This document shows positions 1 through 8,122 of a stretch of DNA of 64,000 bases, piece after piece. Where the stretch lies: contig NZ_MJIG01000004.1 in NCBI RefSeq assembly GCF_001940245.1, forward strand, positions 124,001 to 188,000. The letters are read 5' to 3'. Every line of letters begins with the position of its first letter. Within the stretch, counting starts at the first letter, position 1. This stretch comes from Anaerostipes sp. 992a. GTDB taxonomy: Bacteria > Bacillota > Clostridia > Lachnospirales > Lachnospiraceae. Both the position numbers and the translations under genes were made by a program. The notes beneath the pieces were generated by a model. That model was not told the origin of the DNA. It was given only the letters and a program-made list of their open reading frames with translations, and made no database searches.

Positions 1-893
1 CGTTATTCAAAGACCTTAATTTTGAGATCAAACGTGGAGAAAAGGTTGCCTTGATCGGTGAAAATGGAACTGGAAAGACAACCATATTAAAAATTATTAA
101 TAAATATGTTTCAAAAGATACCGGTATCATCCGCCTTGGTTCTAGAGTAAAGATCGGCTATTATGATCAGGAACAACAGGTACTTCATGATGAGAAAACG
201 ATTTTCCAAGAAATCAGCGACTCCTACCCATCACTTACCAATACAAGAATCCGAAATGTACTGGCTGCATTTCTATTTCGTGGTGAGGACGTCTTTAAAT
301 TGATCAAAAGCTTAAGTGGTGGAGAGAGAGGAAGGGTTTCCCTGGCAAAGCTCATGCTTTCTTCTGCTAATTTTCTGATTTTGGATGAGCCTACCAACCA
401 TCTGGATATTTTCTCAAAAGAAGTTTTAGAGGATGCACTAAGCCAATATACAGGAACCGTATTTTATGTTTCCCATGACCGCTATTTTATCAATAAGACA
501 GCCACACGCATTCTAGAACTTAATCAGGAACATTTGGATGAATATAAAGGGAACTATGATTATTATCTGCAGAAAAAGGAAGAGTCTCAGGCAAGAGAAA
601 TACTTTCTGCTTCCACAACTCCAATAGAATCGGAAAAAGACAGCGAGGTCAAACTGGATTGGAAACAGCAAAAAGAAGAACAGGCCAAACTTCGTAAACA
701 GGCCAATGCCATTAAGAAATTAGAAGAAAAGATTGCAGATTTAGAGGATCAATCTTCTGCTCTTGATGAAGAAATTGCGCTTCCAGAAAATGCTTCCAAT
801 TCCGATAAGCTTATGGAACTGACCGCACAAAAAGCTCATATAGACGAAACCCTGTTAGATTTATATGACCAATGGGAAGCTTTGTCCGAGTGA
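1..893 (+). CDS. ABC-F family ATP-binding protein, C-terminal part (5' end outside window)
   Basis: The reading frame is open from the window edge, so this is the second half of a longer gene. Visible are a Walker A motif (GENGTGKTT), an ABC signature (LSGGERGR), Walker B with the ABC-F hallmark LDEPTNHLD, and a switch His (SHDRYF). A charged, coiled-coil-like C-terminal extension follows from about residue 190. There are no membrane segments, which fits ABC-F proteins: soluble twin-ATPase factors that act on ribosomes (translation factors or antibiotic-resistance proteins). The second nucleotide-binding domain is intact. Which ABC-F subfamily it belongs to cannot be decided from half the protein. 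The stop at 891-893 is followed by the structured repeat at 978. Confidence 0.9.
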   Translation, partial: LFKDLNFEIKRGEKVALIGENGTGKTTILKIINKYVSKDTGIIRLGSRVKIGYYDQEQQVLHDEKTIFQEISDSYPSLTNTRIRNVLAAFLFRGEDVFKLIKSLSGGERGRVSLAKLMLSSANFLILDEPTNHLDIFSKEVLEDALSQYTGTVFYVSHDRYFINKTATRILELNQEHLDEYKGNYDYYLQKKEESQAREILSASTTPIESEKDSEVKLDWKQQKEEQAKLRKQANAIKKLEEKIADLEDQSSALDEEIALPENASNSDKLMELTAQKAHIDETLLDLYDQWEALSE

Positions 894-932
894 AAAAAAT
901 ACCAAAAAACTTTCCACCTTCCAAAAGATTTC

Positions 933-962
933 TTATGCAATCAAAAGGAACTGTCATATAAT
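933..962 (+). promoter_or_regulatory. candidate promoter for structured RNA copy 1
   Basis: A perfect -10 (TATAAT, 957-962) lies about 20 bases before the first closing-stem base of the repeat. The -35 is poor (TTATGC, 933-938, 18-bp spacer). Transcription would start around 969-970. Copy 2 has no comparable box because a terminator directly precedes it. Inference only. Confidence 0.3.
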
Positions 963-977
963 ATATTTTTATCGGAA

Positions 978-1626
978 AAATGCGGGTTTCTTTGACTATG
1001 GGATAGTGAGTGAGAACGAAATCATTCCGATTAGCAATCAGACTACGGAGCTTCCAAATCTGATACATGTTTTCTCTTGTTCTATACCATGACAGACGAA
1101 AATCTTATTTCTCGTCCAGGGACAAATGGCTATGTAAGCAAGCTTCCAGCCATTTGTCCTTATGGACGACCAAAAGCATTGCTTTTGGTAAAGATTTTCT
1201 GCCTGAGAAAACATGTAAGCTCCTTCGCAGATTGCTTTACCGGAATGGTTTCGTTCTTTGTAGTATATTGGCTTCTCTCATATTCGTGTGGAGAAACGGA
1301 GTGTGGCAAAGAAGAAAACTTCTCCGAAAGCGACATATGCGGAATGTTAGAACAACCTGTTGGCTGGATTCTATCACCAGAACTGCTTCAGGCATCGAAG
1401 ATGACTGTTTTCCATAGGACAGTTGGTAGGGAAGTTTACTTACCTTTCCAACTGTTATGGAAAAAAGGAATGCAGTTCGTCTTGTGCCATGCCAAGCCCG
1501 ACTAGCGGAGCGGATTAGGGTTTGGCTCGGGGTAAATCCAGACAGCTTTGGTTGTTCTTACGTTCTGGCATCCTAGGCGCAGGAGGAGAAATTTTCTTCT
1601 TCATTTAGTCCACAAAACCCGCATTT
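978..1626 (+). ncRNA. large structured repeat RNA, copy 1 (core 984-1620, 637 nt)
   Basis: This is a near-identical copy of 13779-14427 with no net length change. On the + strand it makes one fully nested fold. The closing stem is 978-989/1615-1626, with 994-998/1606-1610 inside it. The left arm has 999-1003/1276-1280, 1013-1029/1241-1257 (17 bp, one G-U), 1033-1039/1230-1236, 1047-1052/1218-1223 and 1065-1076/1205-1216 (12 bp). That arm ends in two perfect hairpins, 1120-1131/1148-1159 and 1169-1177/1181-1189. The right arm has 1311-1325/1585-1599, 1342-1357/1550-1565, 1364-1370/1535-1541, hairpin 1393-1403, 1408-1426/1448-1464 (17 bp, GG bulge) and 1491-1499/1518-1526. Five helices need G-U on the + strand and one would need it on the - strand, so + is favoured. 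It lies between convergent gene ends. The family is not recognised; a ROOL/GOLLD-like ornate RNA or a mobile structured element are options. Confidence 0.75.
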
Positions 1627-1644
1627 AATGGACTATAAGTATTA

Positions 1645-1703
1645 TAAAAAACACAGGAGCTGTGCTAAAGAAGTGAAATTCGCTTCGTTTAGCAACAGCT
1701 CCT
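1645..1703 (-). terminator. intrinsic terminator of the PepSY lipoprotein gene
   Basis: An inverted repeat (1655-1669 with 1688-1703, one bulge) is followed on the - strand by a U-run encoded by the A-tract at 1646-1651. It could also stop + strand transcription leaving the structured RNA, although the T-run on that side is weaker. Confidence 0.75.
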
Positions 1704-1715
1704 TTCTTACTGATT

Positions 1716-2312
1716 TCAGTCATCATAAACTGATTCTGCTTCCCATTCAAGAATCTTTCCTGTGGAAGCATCGATTTCAAAATCATATTCCATTTCCTCA
1801 TAAATGACAGAGCCTTCGTAAATCTGTCTTCCATCATCTTCATCCAAATGGATTCGAACATCGGATTCCTGTGCACCCTTCACTTTTGCTAAGACTTTCT
1901 TGATCGCAGTGTCTTTACTTACCTTTACATCTGTACGATCCGTTCCAAAATCATCTTCAATCTCCGTATCCTTACTTCTAATGGTTCCATCGGATGCATC
2001 AATATCATAATCATATTCTTTATCACCTACATAGAAGTCTACTTCATACTCTTTTGTTCCATCATCTGTCTCCAGCTTAATGCGCATACCACTGACATCG
2101 GATTCCTTCACCCCTGCATCTTTAAGAGCAATCTGCTTTGCTTCTTCTTCAGAGATGGCTGACTGCACATTCTTCGTCTCTACTTTTGCTTCTGCTGTCG
2201 TAGCAACGCTTTCTGTTCTTGGTTCTTCTCTACTCTCATTCTGATTGCCACACCCCATCATTCCTGCTGCCAGTGCGGTCATTCCTATAAAAACGATCAT
2301 TTTCTTTTTCAT
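1716..2312 (-). CDS. lipoprotein with two PepSY domains
   Basis: The 198-residue protein starts with a lysine-rich, hydrophobic signal peptide ending in a lipobox-like MMGC, so it is probably lipid-anchored outside the membrane. A low-complexity Glu/Thr/Ala linker follows. Two tandem PepSY-type repeats come next, at about residues 52-120 and 128-195. Each has an EEAK/KDTAIKK helix, a strand pair and an ending of the form Y-(D/E)-(F/Y)-(D/E)-I-D-A-(S/T)-(D/T)-G. PepSY proteins of this kind are thought to modulate or inhibit secreted peptidases or the cell envelope; the target here is unknown. A good ribosome site (AAGGAGGAAATATAAC) fixes the start. It is a single-gene unit with its own terminator. 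Confidence 0.85.
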   Translation of the reverse strand: MKKKMIVFIGMTALAAGMMGCGNQNESREEPRTESVATTAEAKVETKNVQSAISEEEAKQIALKDAGVKESDVSGMRIKLETDDGTKEYEVDFYVGDKEYDYDIDASDGTIRSKDTEIEDDFGTDRTDVKVSKDTAIKKVLAKVKGAQESDVRIHLDEDDGRQIYEGSVIYEEMEYDFEIDASTGKILEWEAESVYDD

Positions 2313-2381
2313 GTTATATTTCCTCCTTCTTAATTACTATACACAGAATAACAAAAAAATATTAAAGTAATATTAGAATTC

Positions 2382-2819
2382 TTAAATTTCCAAAATAATT
2401 GTAAAAGGTCCGTCATTTTCCAGAGATACCTTCATATCCGCACCAAAGATTCCTTTTTCAACGACAGACACCCGCTTTTTACACTCTGAAATAATATACT
2501 CATATAATTCCTCTGCCATAGCCGGTCCTCCAGCTTCTATAAAAGATGGACGATTTCCTTTTTTGCAATTTGCATATAAAGTAAATTGAGATACCAATAA
2601 TAGTTCACCATCCACGTCACGTAAAGATAAATTGGTTTTTCCATTTTCATCTTCAAAAATACGCAAACCAATTAGCTTTTTGATATATTTGTCCGCAATC
2701 TCCTTTGTATCAGAATCCGAAACACCGATCAACACCAAAAGACCTTTTCCAATAGCACCGACACAGTGTCCATCTACATTTACTTCTGCATGATTTACTC
2801 TTTGAATCAAAAATTTCAT
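2382..2819 (-). CDS. dtd: D-aminoacyl-tRNA deacylase
   Basis: This 145-residue protein matches the full length of the DTD family. It hydrolyses D-amino acids (and glycine mischarged on tRNA-Ala) from tRNA, acting as a homodimer in the cytosol. Both diagnostic motifs are present: SQFTL (residues 77-81), which supplies the active-site Ser/Gln region, and NDGPFTI (135-141), the cross-subunit Gly-Pro type motif. A promoter lies directly upstream and the ribosome site is TTGGAGG. It diverges from the glycosyltransferase gene. No anomaly is seen. Confidence 0.95.
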   Translation of the reverse strand: MKFLIQRVNHAEVNVDGHCVGAIGKGLLVLIGVSDSDTKEIADKYIKKLIGLRIFEDENGKTNLSLRDVDGELLLVSQFTLYANCKKGNRPSFIEAGGPAMAEELYEYIISECKKRVSVVEKGIFGADMKVSLENDGPFTIILEI

Positions 2820-2844
2820 TTTCTCTTTCCTCCAATTATTTATT

Positions 2845-2874
2845 ATTATATCATTCTGTAAAAAAATTTGTCTA
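2845..2874 (-). promoter_or_regulatory. promoter of dtd
   Basis: On the - strand, TAGACA (2869-2874) and TATAAT (2845-2850) are separated by 18 bp, just upstream of the dtd ribosome site. Confidence 0.55.
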
Positions 2875-2952
2875 TTTTTTTAAATTTATAGATTTTCACT
2901 AGCATATTATGGATTAATTTTATATAATAATCAAGAAAGATTGGAGGTTATT

Positions 2953-3969
2953 ATGAAGTTAATTTCATTTATTGTCCCATGCTATAATTCTCAGGATTAT
3001 ATGGAACACTGTATTGAAACCCTGCTACATGGGGGAGACGAAGTTGAAATCTTGATCGTCAATGATGGTTCTAAGGACCGTACTGCTGAAATTGCAGATT
3101 TCTACCAACAGAAGTATCCAACGATCTGTCGTGCTCTTCATCAGGAGAACAAAGGACATGGTGGAGCAGTAAACACGGGAGTCGCACATGCCTCTGGTAT
3201 CTATACCAAGGTCGTTGACAGCGACGACTGGGTAGATCAAAAATCCTTAGACTTAATTCTTGATAGATTGAGGGAGTTATATCGTCAGGACACGATAATC
3301 GATATGGTCCTGGCAAACTATGTATATGAAAAACAAGGACAGAAACACAAAACTGTAATTCAGTACCGACGGGCTATTCCGACAGGAAAGATTTTTGGCT
3401 GGGATAAATTAAAACGTTTAAAGATCAACCAATATATTTTAATGCATTCCGTTATTTATCGTACAGGTCTTCTAAAAGAAAGCGGTTTACAGCTTCCAGA
3501 GCATACCTTTTATGTAGATAATATTTACGTTTACCAGCCACTTCCATATGTAAAGACCATGTATTATATCGATACTGATTTTTATCGTTACTTTATTGGA
3601 AGAGATGATCAGTCTGTCAATGAGAAAAATATGATTGCCCGCATTGATCAGCAGTTATTCGTCAACCGTTGGATGATCGATTACTTTTTCACGGCAAATG
3701 TTAATAATAAGTATTTACGACGTTATATGATTCATTACTTAAAGATCATCATGACGGTCTCTACTGTTATTGCGTTAAAATCTAACACAAAAGAAAATCT
3801 GCGCAAAAAGCAATCCTTATGGCGCTATTTGTACCGTAAGGACAAAAAGGTATATTATAAAATCCGTCTTGGTGCTATGGGACAGCTGATGAACCTTCCT
3901 GGCCGAGGTGGCCGTAAGGCTACGGTTACTCTATATAAGATCAGCCAGAAGATTGTTGGATTCAATTAG
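2953..3969 (+). CDS. family 2 glycosyltransferase
   Basis: This GT-A fold glycosyltransferase has about 338 residues. The N-terminus reads ISFIVPCYNSQDY, then IVNDGSKD (nucleotide binding), and DSDDW at about residue 93, the metal-binding DXD region. The C-terminal 100 residues are basic and aromatic (GxYRYFIGRDDQS), as in polysaccharide-assembly enzymes. The start is taken at ATG 2953, not the upstream in-frame TTG at 2941, because the TTGGAGG at 2941-2947 is the ribosome site. A TATAAT at 2923-2928 with a weak -35 is the likely promoter. The gene ends 11 bases before glf, so the two are co-transcribed. The pairing suggests addition of galactofuranose or a related sugar to a surface polymer; the substrate is inference. 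Confidence 0.9.
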   Translation: MKLISFIVPCYNSQDYMEHCIETLLHGGDEVEILIVNDGSKDRTAEIADFYQQKYPTICRALHQENKGHGGAVNTGVAHASGIYTKVVDSDDWVDQKSLDLILDRLRELYRQDTIIDMVLANYVYEKQGQKHKTVIQYRRAIPTGKIFGWDKLKRLKINQYILMHSVIYRTGLLKESGLQLPEHTFYVDNIYVYQPLPYVKTMYYIDTDFYRYFIGRDDQSVNEKNMIARIDQQLFVNRWMIDYFFTANVNNKYLRRYMIHYLKIIMTVSTVIALKSNTKENLRKKQSLWRYLYRKDKKVYYKIRLGAMGQLMNLPGRGGRKATVTLYKISQKIVGFN

Positions 3970-3980
3970 GAGGAAACACT

Positions 3981-5081
3981 ATGAGTCAATATGATTATTT
4001 AATCGTCGGTTCCGGGCTATTCGGTTCTGTCTTTGCACATGAAGCTTATAAAGCAGGTAAAAGCTGCTGTGTCATTGAAAAGCGAGACCATATTGGAGGC
4101 AACATTTATACCGAGGAGAAAGAAGGTATTCAGGTTCATACATATGGTGCCCATATCTTCCATACTTCTGACAAGAAGATTTGGGATTATATTCACCAAT
4201 TTGCCGATTTTAATCGTTATACCAATTCTCCGGTTGCAAATTACCATGGCAAGATTTATAATATGCCATTTAACATGAACACCTTTAATAAACTGTGGGG
4301 TGTCGTTACTCCTGCAGAGGCTAAAGCAAAGATTGAAGAACAGAAAAAAGAATATTACACGGAACATCCACAAAATTTAGAAGAACAGGCTCTGAACCTG
4401 GTCGGTAAAGATATTTATGAAACTCTGGTCAAAGGCTATACTCAGAAGCAATGGGGTCAGAAATGCAGTGAACTGCCTGCATTTATCATCAAACGACTAC
4501 CAGTGCGCTTCACTTATGACAATAATTATTTTAATGACGCGTATCAGGGAATTCCTATTGGCGGGTATACTCAGATTATCGAAAAGATGTTAGCCCATGC
4601 AGATGTGCATACGAATACAGACTTTTTTGACCAGAAAGAATACTGGATGAATCAGGCAGATCAGGTTATCTTCACCGGAATGATTGATCAGTATTTTGGT
4701 TACCAGCTCGGCCAGTTGGAATATCGAACATTAAACTTTGAGACAAAGGTGTTGGATTGTGATAATTTTCAGGGAAATGCAGTCGTCAATTATACAGCCT
4801 ATGAGGTTCCATATACGAGAATTATTGAGCATAAACATTTTGAATATGGCACTCAGGATAAGACCGTTATCACTTATGAATATCCTGCAACATGGAGTCC
4901 TGGCGATGAACCATATTATCCTGTGAATAATACACGCAATAATCAACTATATCTACAGTATAAGGAATTGGCCAAAAAAGAACCAAATGTGATTTTTGGC
5001 GGTCGGTTAGGACAATATCAGTATTATGATATGCATCTTGTCATTGCAGAAGCCTTAAAGCTGGCAGAGAAACTTTTATAA
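3981..5081 (+). CDS. glf: UDP-galactopyranose mutase
   Basis: The 366-residue flavoenzyme interconverts UDP-galactopyranose and UDP-galactofuranose, the donor for surface galactofuranose. The N-terminal dinucleotide fold YLIVGSGLFGSVFAHEA binds FAD. The family segments GGNIYTE, YGAHIFHT and KGYTQKQWG and the C-terminal FGGRLGQYQYYDMH are all present at the usual spacing. The ribosome site is AGGAGG, 7 bases before the ATG. It is the second gene of a two-gene operon with the upstream glycosyltransferase and is followed by an intrinsic terminator. Confidence 0.96.
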   Translation: MSQYDYLIVGSGLFGSVFAHEAYKAGKSCCVIEKRDHIGGNIYTEEKEGIQVHTYGAHIFHTSDKKIWDYIHQFADFNRYTNSPVANYHGKIYNMPFNMNTFNKLWGVVTPAEAKAKIEEQKKEYYTEHPQNLEEQALNLVGKDIYETLVKGYTQKQWGQKCSELPAFIIKRLPVRFTYDNNYFNDAYQGIPIGGYTQIIEKMLAHADVHTNTDFFDQKEYWMNQADQVIFTGMIDQYFGYQLGQLEYRTLNFETKVLDCDNFQGNAVVNYTAYEVPYTRIIEHKHFEYGTQDKTVITYEYPATWSPGDEPYYPVNNTRNNQLYLQYKELAKKEPNVIFGGRLGQYQYYDMHLVIAEALKLAEKLL

Positions 5082-5102
5082 CTCTCACATATTGAAACGA
5101 AC

Positions 5103-5150
5103 AAGCTCCACTGTCATACTATAAATTAAGTATGAAATGGAGCTTATTTT
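5103..5150 (+). terminator. intrinsic terminator after glf
   Basis: The stem AAGCTCCA/TGGAGCTT (5103-5110 with 5138-5145), with an inner CATACT/AGTATG extension, is followed by ATTTTTA. The 3' arm also carries the only GGAG available as ribosome site for the next gene. Confidence 0.75.
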
Positions 5151-5151
5151 T

Positions 5152-6006
5152 ATGGAGCAAGTGTCCCAATTAATACACCTCGATTATGCGAAAGAACAAC
5201 AGATAACCGGAAAGAACGTTACCATTGCCTATCTGGATTCTGGAATCACCATGCACCACGACTTTCTAAAACCACACAACCGACTGATTCTGTTCAAAGA
5301 TTTTGTTAACCATCGCTCGCTTCCTTATGATGACCATGGACATGGGACTCACGTAACCGGCATTGGATCTTCCAGCCGGATAGGAGTTGCCCCTTCTTCT
5401 AATATCCTTTCATTAAAGGTATTAAACCGGCAAGGCAACGGAAAAGCACGTAATATCATCCGGTGTTTCCAGTGGATCTTACAATATAAGGATATCTATC
5501 AGATTCGCATCGTTAATATTTCCATTGGCATGGAAGCAGATTCTACTCAAACCCATTCCAGGACGCTGCTTCACTGGGTCAATCGCCTATGGGATGCTGG
5601 ATTGATCGTCTGCATTGCTGCAGGAAATCTGGGTCCTGCGAAAGGTAGTGTTACGATACCTGGAATCAGCAAAAAAATCATTACCGTAGGTGCATCCGAT
5701 GATCAGTGTCAGGAGGATTATTCCGGCCGAGGTCCCACCAAGGCCTGTATTATCAAACCGGATCTCACTGCTCCCGGCACGGACATTCTCTCTTGCTATG
5801 GTTCCTCTCACTATATAAAAAGAAGCGGGACTTCCATGGCAACGCCCATGGTGTCTGGAGCAATCGCACTCTATCTGGAAAAAAATCCCGCTGCTACAAA
5901 TAAAATGGTAAAACTGAAATTGCGCTCCAGCTGTGATGACCTTGGTTATCCACCAAATCAACAGGGCTGGGGACGAATTAATATACAAAAATTACTAAAT
6001 GATTAA
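5152..6006 (+). CDS. subtilisin-like serine protease (S8 family), no signal peptide
   Basis: This is a compact peptidase of about 284 residues with the full S8 triad: Asp29 (YLDSGI), His64 (HGHGTHVTG) and Ser228 (SGTSMATP), plus the oxyanion Asn159 (AAGNLGP). There is no signal peptide or long propeptide, so it resembles intracellular subtilases such as those of Bacillus. I take ATG 5152, not ATG 5137, because 5137 sits inside the glf terminator stem, while GGAG at 5139-5142 is spaced 9 bases from 5152. The gene therefore appears to depend on read-through or on a promoter not seen here. Its stop overlaps that of the convergent CobW gene by 4 bases. Confidence 0.9.
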   Translation: MEQVSQLIHLDYAKEQQITGKNVTIAYLDSGITMHHDFLKPHNRLILFKDFVNHRSLPYDDHGHGTHVTGIGSSSRIGVAPSSNILSLKVLNRQGNGKARNIIRCFQWILQYKDIYQIRIVNISIGMEADSTQTHSRTLLHWVNRLWDAGLIVCIAAGNLGPAKGSVTIPGISKKIITVGASDDQCQEDYSGRGPTKACIIKPDLTAPGTDILSCYGSSHYIKRSGTSMATPMVSGAIALYLEKNPAATNKMVKLKLRSSCDDLGYPPNQQGWGRINIQKLLND

Positions 6007-6920
6007 AAATTTACAACTGCTTCTTTTGGTGGCTTGGCACGTTCCATTCGAAGACCATTCAGCATGATATGTTCGCTGCGATAATGAACTTTTGCAAGCA
6101 TCATAACCCATTCGCCGTCTTTCACATCCAATGGATCTAATGTATCTGACTTTGCCTTCCCAATATTGCACGGATAAGCAAAGAATGAGATATCATCCTC
6201 ACAACAGGTCATGATCTTTCGACCGGGATAAACACCAGTGCGTGGCAGACGGTTCGAATGGCGAATCTGAACTTTCATCTGAACAACTTTCCCGTCATAT
6301 CTCTGTGGGTGCTCCTGCGCATCTACAAACCAGATTCCATATTCTGCATCTTCAATTTCAATTATGTCTTTTGTCACATCAAACGGAAGTAAATCTTCTA
6401 CTTCAAACTCTTTTCCATCACTTCTTTCAAAGTATACCTGAGACCGGCTGTTAACTGCCATGATCGCACGGCGATAGGTGGCTGCAGGTGTGTGATCATC
6501 ACATCTGTTAAATACTACCATATCTGCCATTTTGAATTTTTCGATCAATAACGCTCTCATATTTCGCATGTACATATCATATGTGCTGGCATCCACTGTC
6601 ATGATCGCCTGATAGATTACCCCAGGTGTATCAACAAAAGCATCATATAAGGTCTCTTGCTGCCACATACCGTTAAATTCTACGATGATCATTGTTGGAT
6701 CATATTTTTTAATACAGGAATTGATCAACTGCGGCGTAAAATCTTCTTCATCCTCGACATACACACAGGCATTGGTCTCAAATTCCTCTTCTCCTTCTTC
6801 GCAAGAGATTACCATAATCCTCTCTCCTGCACGAAAATCCGGCTGTCGCAGCGTGTCATTGATAAATGAAGTTTTTCCACTATCTAACAGCCCTGTAAAT
6901 ACATATACTGGAACTTCCAT
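6003..6920 (-). CDS. CobW/G3E family GTPase-like protein lacking the CxCC motif
   Basis: About 305 residues. The P-loop is GLLDSGKT (residues 10-17), followed by a G3E-like core with FNRCD as the NKxD-equivalent guanine motif. The metal-binding CxCC of canonical CobW/COG0523 proteins is absent; only a lone Cys occurs in VISCEEGEEEFE. The start is chosen at ATG 6920, which has AGGTGA 6-7 bases upstream, over GTG 6929, which touches the stop of the preceding gene. It follows the His-rich CobW gene almost directly and is surely co-transcribed. The pair probably works in metal delivery or cofactor metallation; this member's role is not established. Confidence 0.8.
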   Translation of the reverse strand: MEVPVYVFTGLLDSGKTSFINDTLRQPDFRAGERIMVISCEEGEEEFETNACVYVEDEEDFTPQLINSCIKKYDPTMIIVEFNGMWQQETLYDAFVDTPGVIYQAIMTVDASTYDMYMRNMRALLIEKFKMADMVVFNRCDDHTPAATYRRAIMAVNSRSQVYFERSDGKEFEVEDLLPFDVTKDIIEIEDAEYGIWFVDAQEHPQRYDGKVVQMKVQIRHSNRLPRTGVYPGRKIMTCCEDDISFFAYPCNIGKAKSDTLDPLDVKDGEWVMMLAKVHYRSEHIMLNGLRMERAKPPKEAVVNF

Positions 6921-6929
6921 TACTCTCAC

Positions 6930-8033
6930 CTACTTAAATAATTTTGCAATTTCCTCTTCGTTCATTTTAGAACCAATAACACAGATTTTTCCACAAACCT
7001 CTGGGGCTCCCTCTCGGATTTCCATTTCTTCTGGCACATAATCGAAATAAATCCATTTTCCATCCTTAGCAGGCACCATTCCCTTGGCACGGAGAACATT
7101 CTCCGGAAGCTGTTTCAGAATCTGTTCTATTTCTTCTTTAGTAAATTTCTTGCTTGTTTCCAGACCCCAACTACCAAATACATCATCCGCATGATGGTGG
7201 TGATGTTCATGACCACATCCACAATCATGATCATGGTGATGATGTTCATGCTCATGATGGTGCTCATGTTCATGATGATGCTCATGTTCATGATGGTGCT
7301 CATGTTCATGATGGTGCTCATGTTCATGATGGTGCTCATGTTCATGATGGTGCTCATGTTCATGATGGTGCTCATGTTCATGATGGTGCTCATGGTGATG
7401 CCCACAAACAGGACATGCATCATCCAACAAATGTGCAGAATGAATATCTGCTCCTTCCATTGTGGAAAGAAGCTTTTTGCCATCCAGCTGATTCCATGGA
7501 GTCGTAACGATAAATGCTTCTGGATTCTTTTCCTTTAACAGATCCATGATCTGTTCCAGCTTTTCCTCCTTCATGCTGTCTGTTCTGCTTAAAACAATGG
7601 TTCCTGCACTCTCTACCTGATTATTATAAAACTCTCCAAAATTCTTCATATAGGACTTACAGCGTTTTGCATCTGCAACTGTTGTCAGACTGTTGATCGT
7701 TACTCCTTCCACTGGTTCCACTGCTTTTACCACGTCAGATAGTTTTCCAACTCCAGATGGTTCAATAACGATACGGTCTGGATGATAAGTATCTACGACC
7801 TGCTGCAAGGATTCTTCAAAATCTCCTACTAAAGAGCAGCAGATACATCCAGAATTCATCTCACGAATCTCAATTCCTGCTTCTTTTAAAAAGCCACCAT
7901 CGATCCCGATTTCTCCAAATTCATTCTCGATTAATACGACCTGTTCTCCTGCATATGCTTCCTTTAACAATTTTTTAATCAATGTTGTCTTTCCAGCACC
8001 TAAAAACCCTGAAATAATATCTATTTTTATCAT
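6930..8033 (-). CDS. CobW/COG0523 GTPase with long His-rich metal-binding tract
   Basis: The 367-residue G3E GTPase has Walker A GFLGAGKT (residues 9-16), the switch segment NEFGEIGIDG, and the metal-binding CxCC motif (C63, C65, C66). It also has a TAxDA-like VADAKR and the guanine motif LSRTD. Residues about 209-281 are dominated by His and Glu in EHEHHH repeats, ending in HDHDCGCGHEHHHHH. A short CobW C-terminal domain follows. Proteins of this type are metallochaperones or metal-storage GTPases for zinc, nickel or cobalt. The His tract, with Cys clusters at both ends (CPVCGHHH and CGCGH), indicates high metal capacity. It is the first gene of a two-gene unit. No Zur box was recognised upstream. 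Confidence 0.92.
   Translation of the reverse strand: MIKIDIISGFLGAGKTTLIKKLLKEAYAGEQVVLIENEFGEIGIDGGFLKEAGIEIREMNSGCICCSLVGDFEESLQQVVDTYHPDRIVIEPSGVGKLSDVVKAVEPVEGVTINSLTTVADAKRCKSYMKNFGEFYNNQVESAGTIVLSRTDSMKEEKLEQIMDLLKEKNPEAFIVTTPWNQLDGKKLLSTMEGADIHSAHLLDDACPVCGHHHEHHHEHEHHHEHEHHHEHEHHHEHEHHHEHEHHHEHEHHHEHEHHHEHEHHHHDHDCGCGHEHHHHHADDVFGSWGLETSKKFTKEEIEQILKQLPENVLRAKGMVPAKDGKWIYFDYVPEEMEIREGAPEVCGKICVIGSKMNEEEIAKLFK
7243..7386 (+). repeat. eight tandem 18-bp units encoding EHEHHH
   Basis: Eight head-to-tail copies of an 18-bp unit (TGCTCATGTTCATGATGG on the + strand) lie in frame in the CobW gene on the other strand. Six of the last seven units are identical and the first is degenerate. 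Such uniform units suggest recent slippage and probable length variation between strains. The repeat also creates long spurious ORFs on both strands. Confidence 0.95.
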
Positions 8034-8122
8034 TTTCTATTTCCTCCTAAAAATAAGGTCTTCCAACAGTTAGATTATAGTTTATCACTTTCTTTTGAAA
8101 ATGGCAAATTTTAAGAATTCTT

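Noticed and set aside
1067-1417. ORFs of 116 and 142 codons within structured repeat copy 1 (and the matching 116-codon ORF at 13868-14218).
   Set aside because: They run through long base-paired helices, lack good ribosome sites, and differences between copies do not favour third codon positions; one of the frames is cut short in copy 2. They are most likely by-products of the conserved RNA.
984-1620. Group I or group II intron, RNase P RNA or tmRNA.
   Set aside because: I found none of their invariant sequences (GUGYG start and domain V, the P/Q/R/S elements, RNase P core motifs, or tmRNA ends), and the element is not inside a gene.
978-1626. Interpretation of the repeat ends as simple transposon terminal inverted repeats (MITE).
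   Set aside because: The ends do pair, but the interior is full of nested long-range helices that a MITE does not need, and no target-site duplication is visible. Mobility is kept open but not as a plain MITE.
7243-7386. CRISPR array.
   Set aside because: The 18-bp units are directly adjacent without spacers and in frame with the CobW gene.
7154-7538. Long ORFs on the + strand and another - frame over the His repeat.
   Set aside because: They are low-complexity shadows produced by an 18-bp repeat that stays open in several frames.
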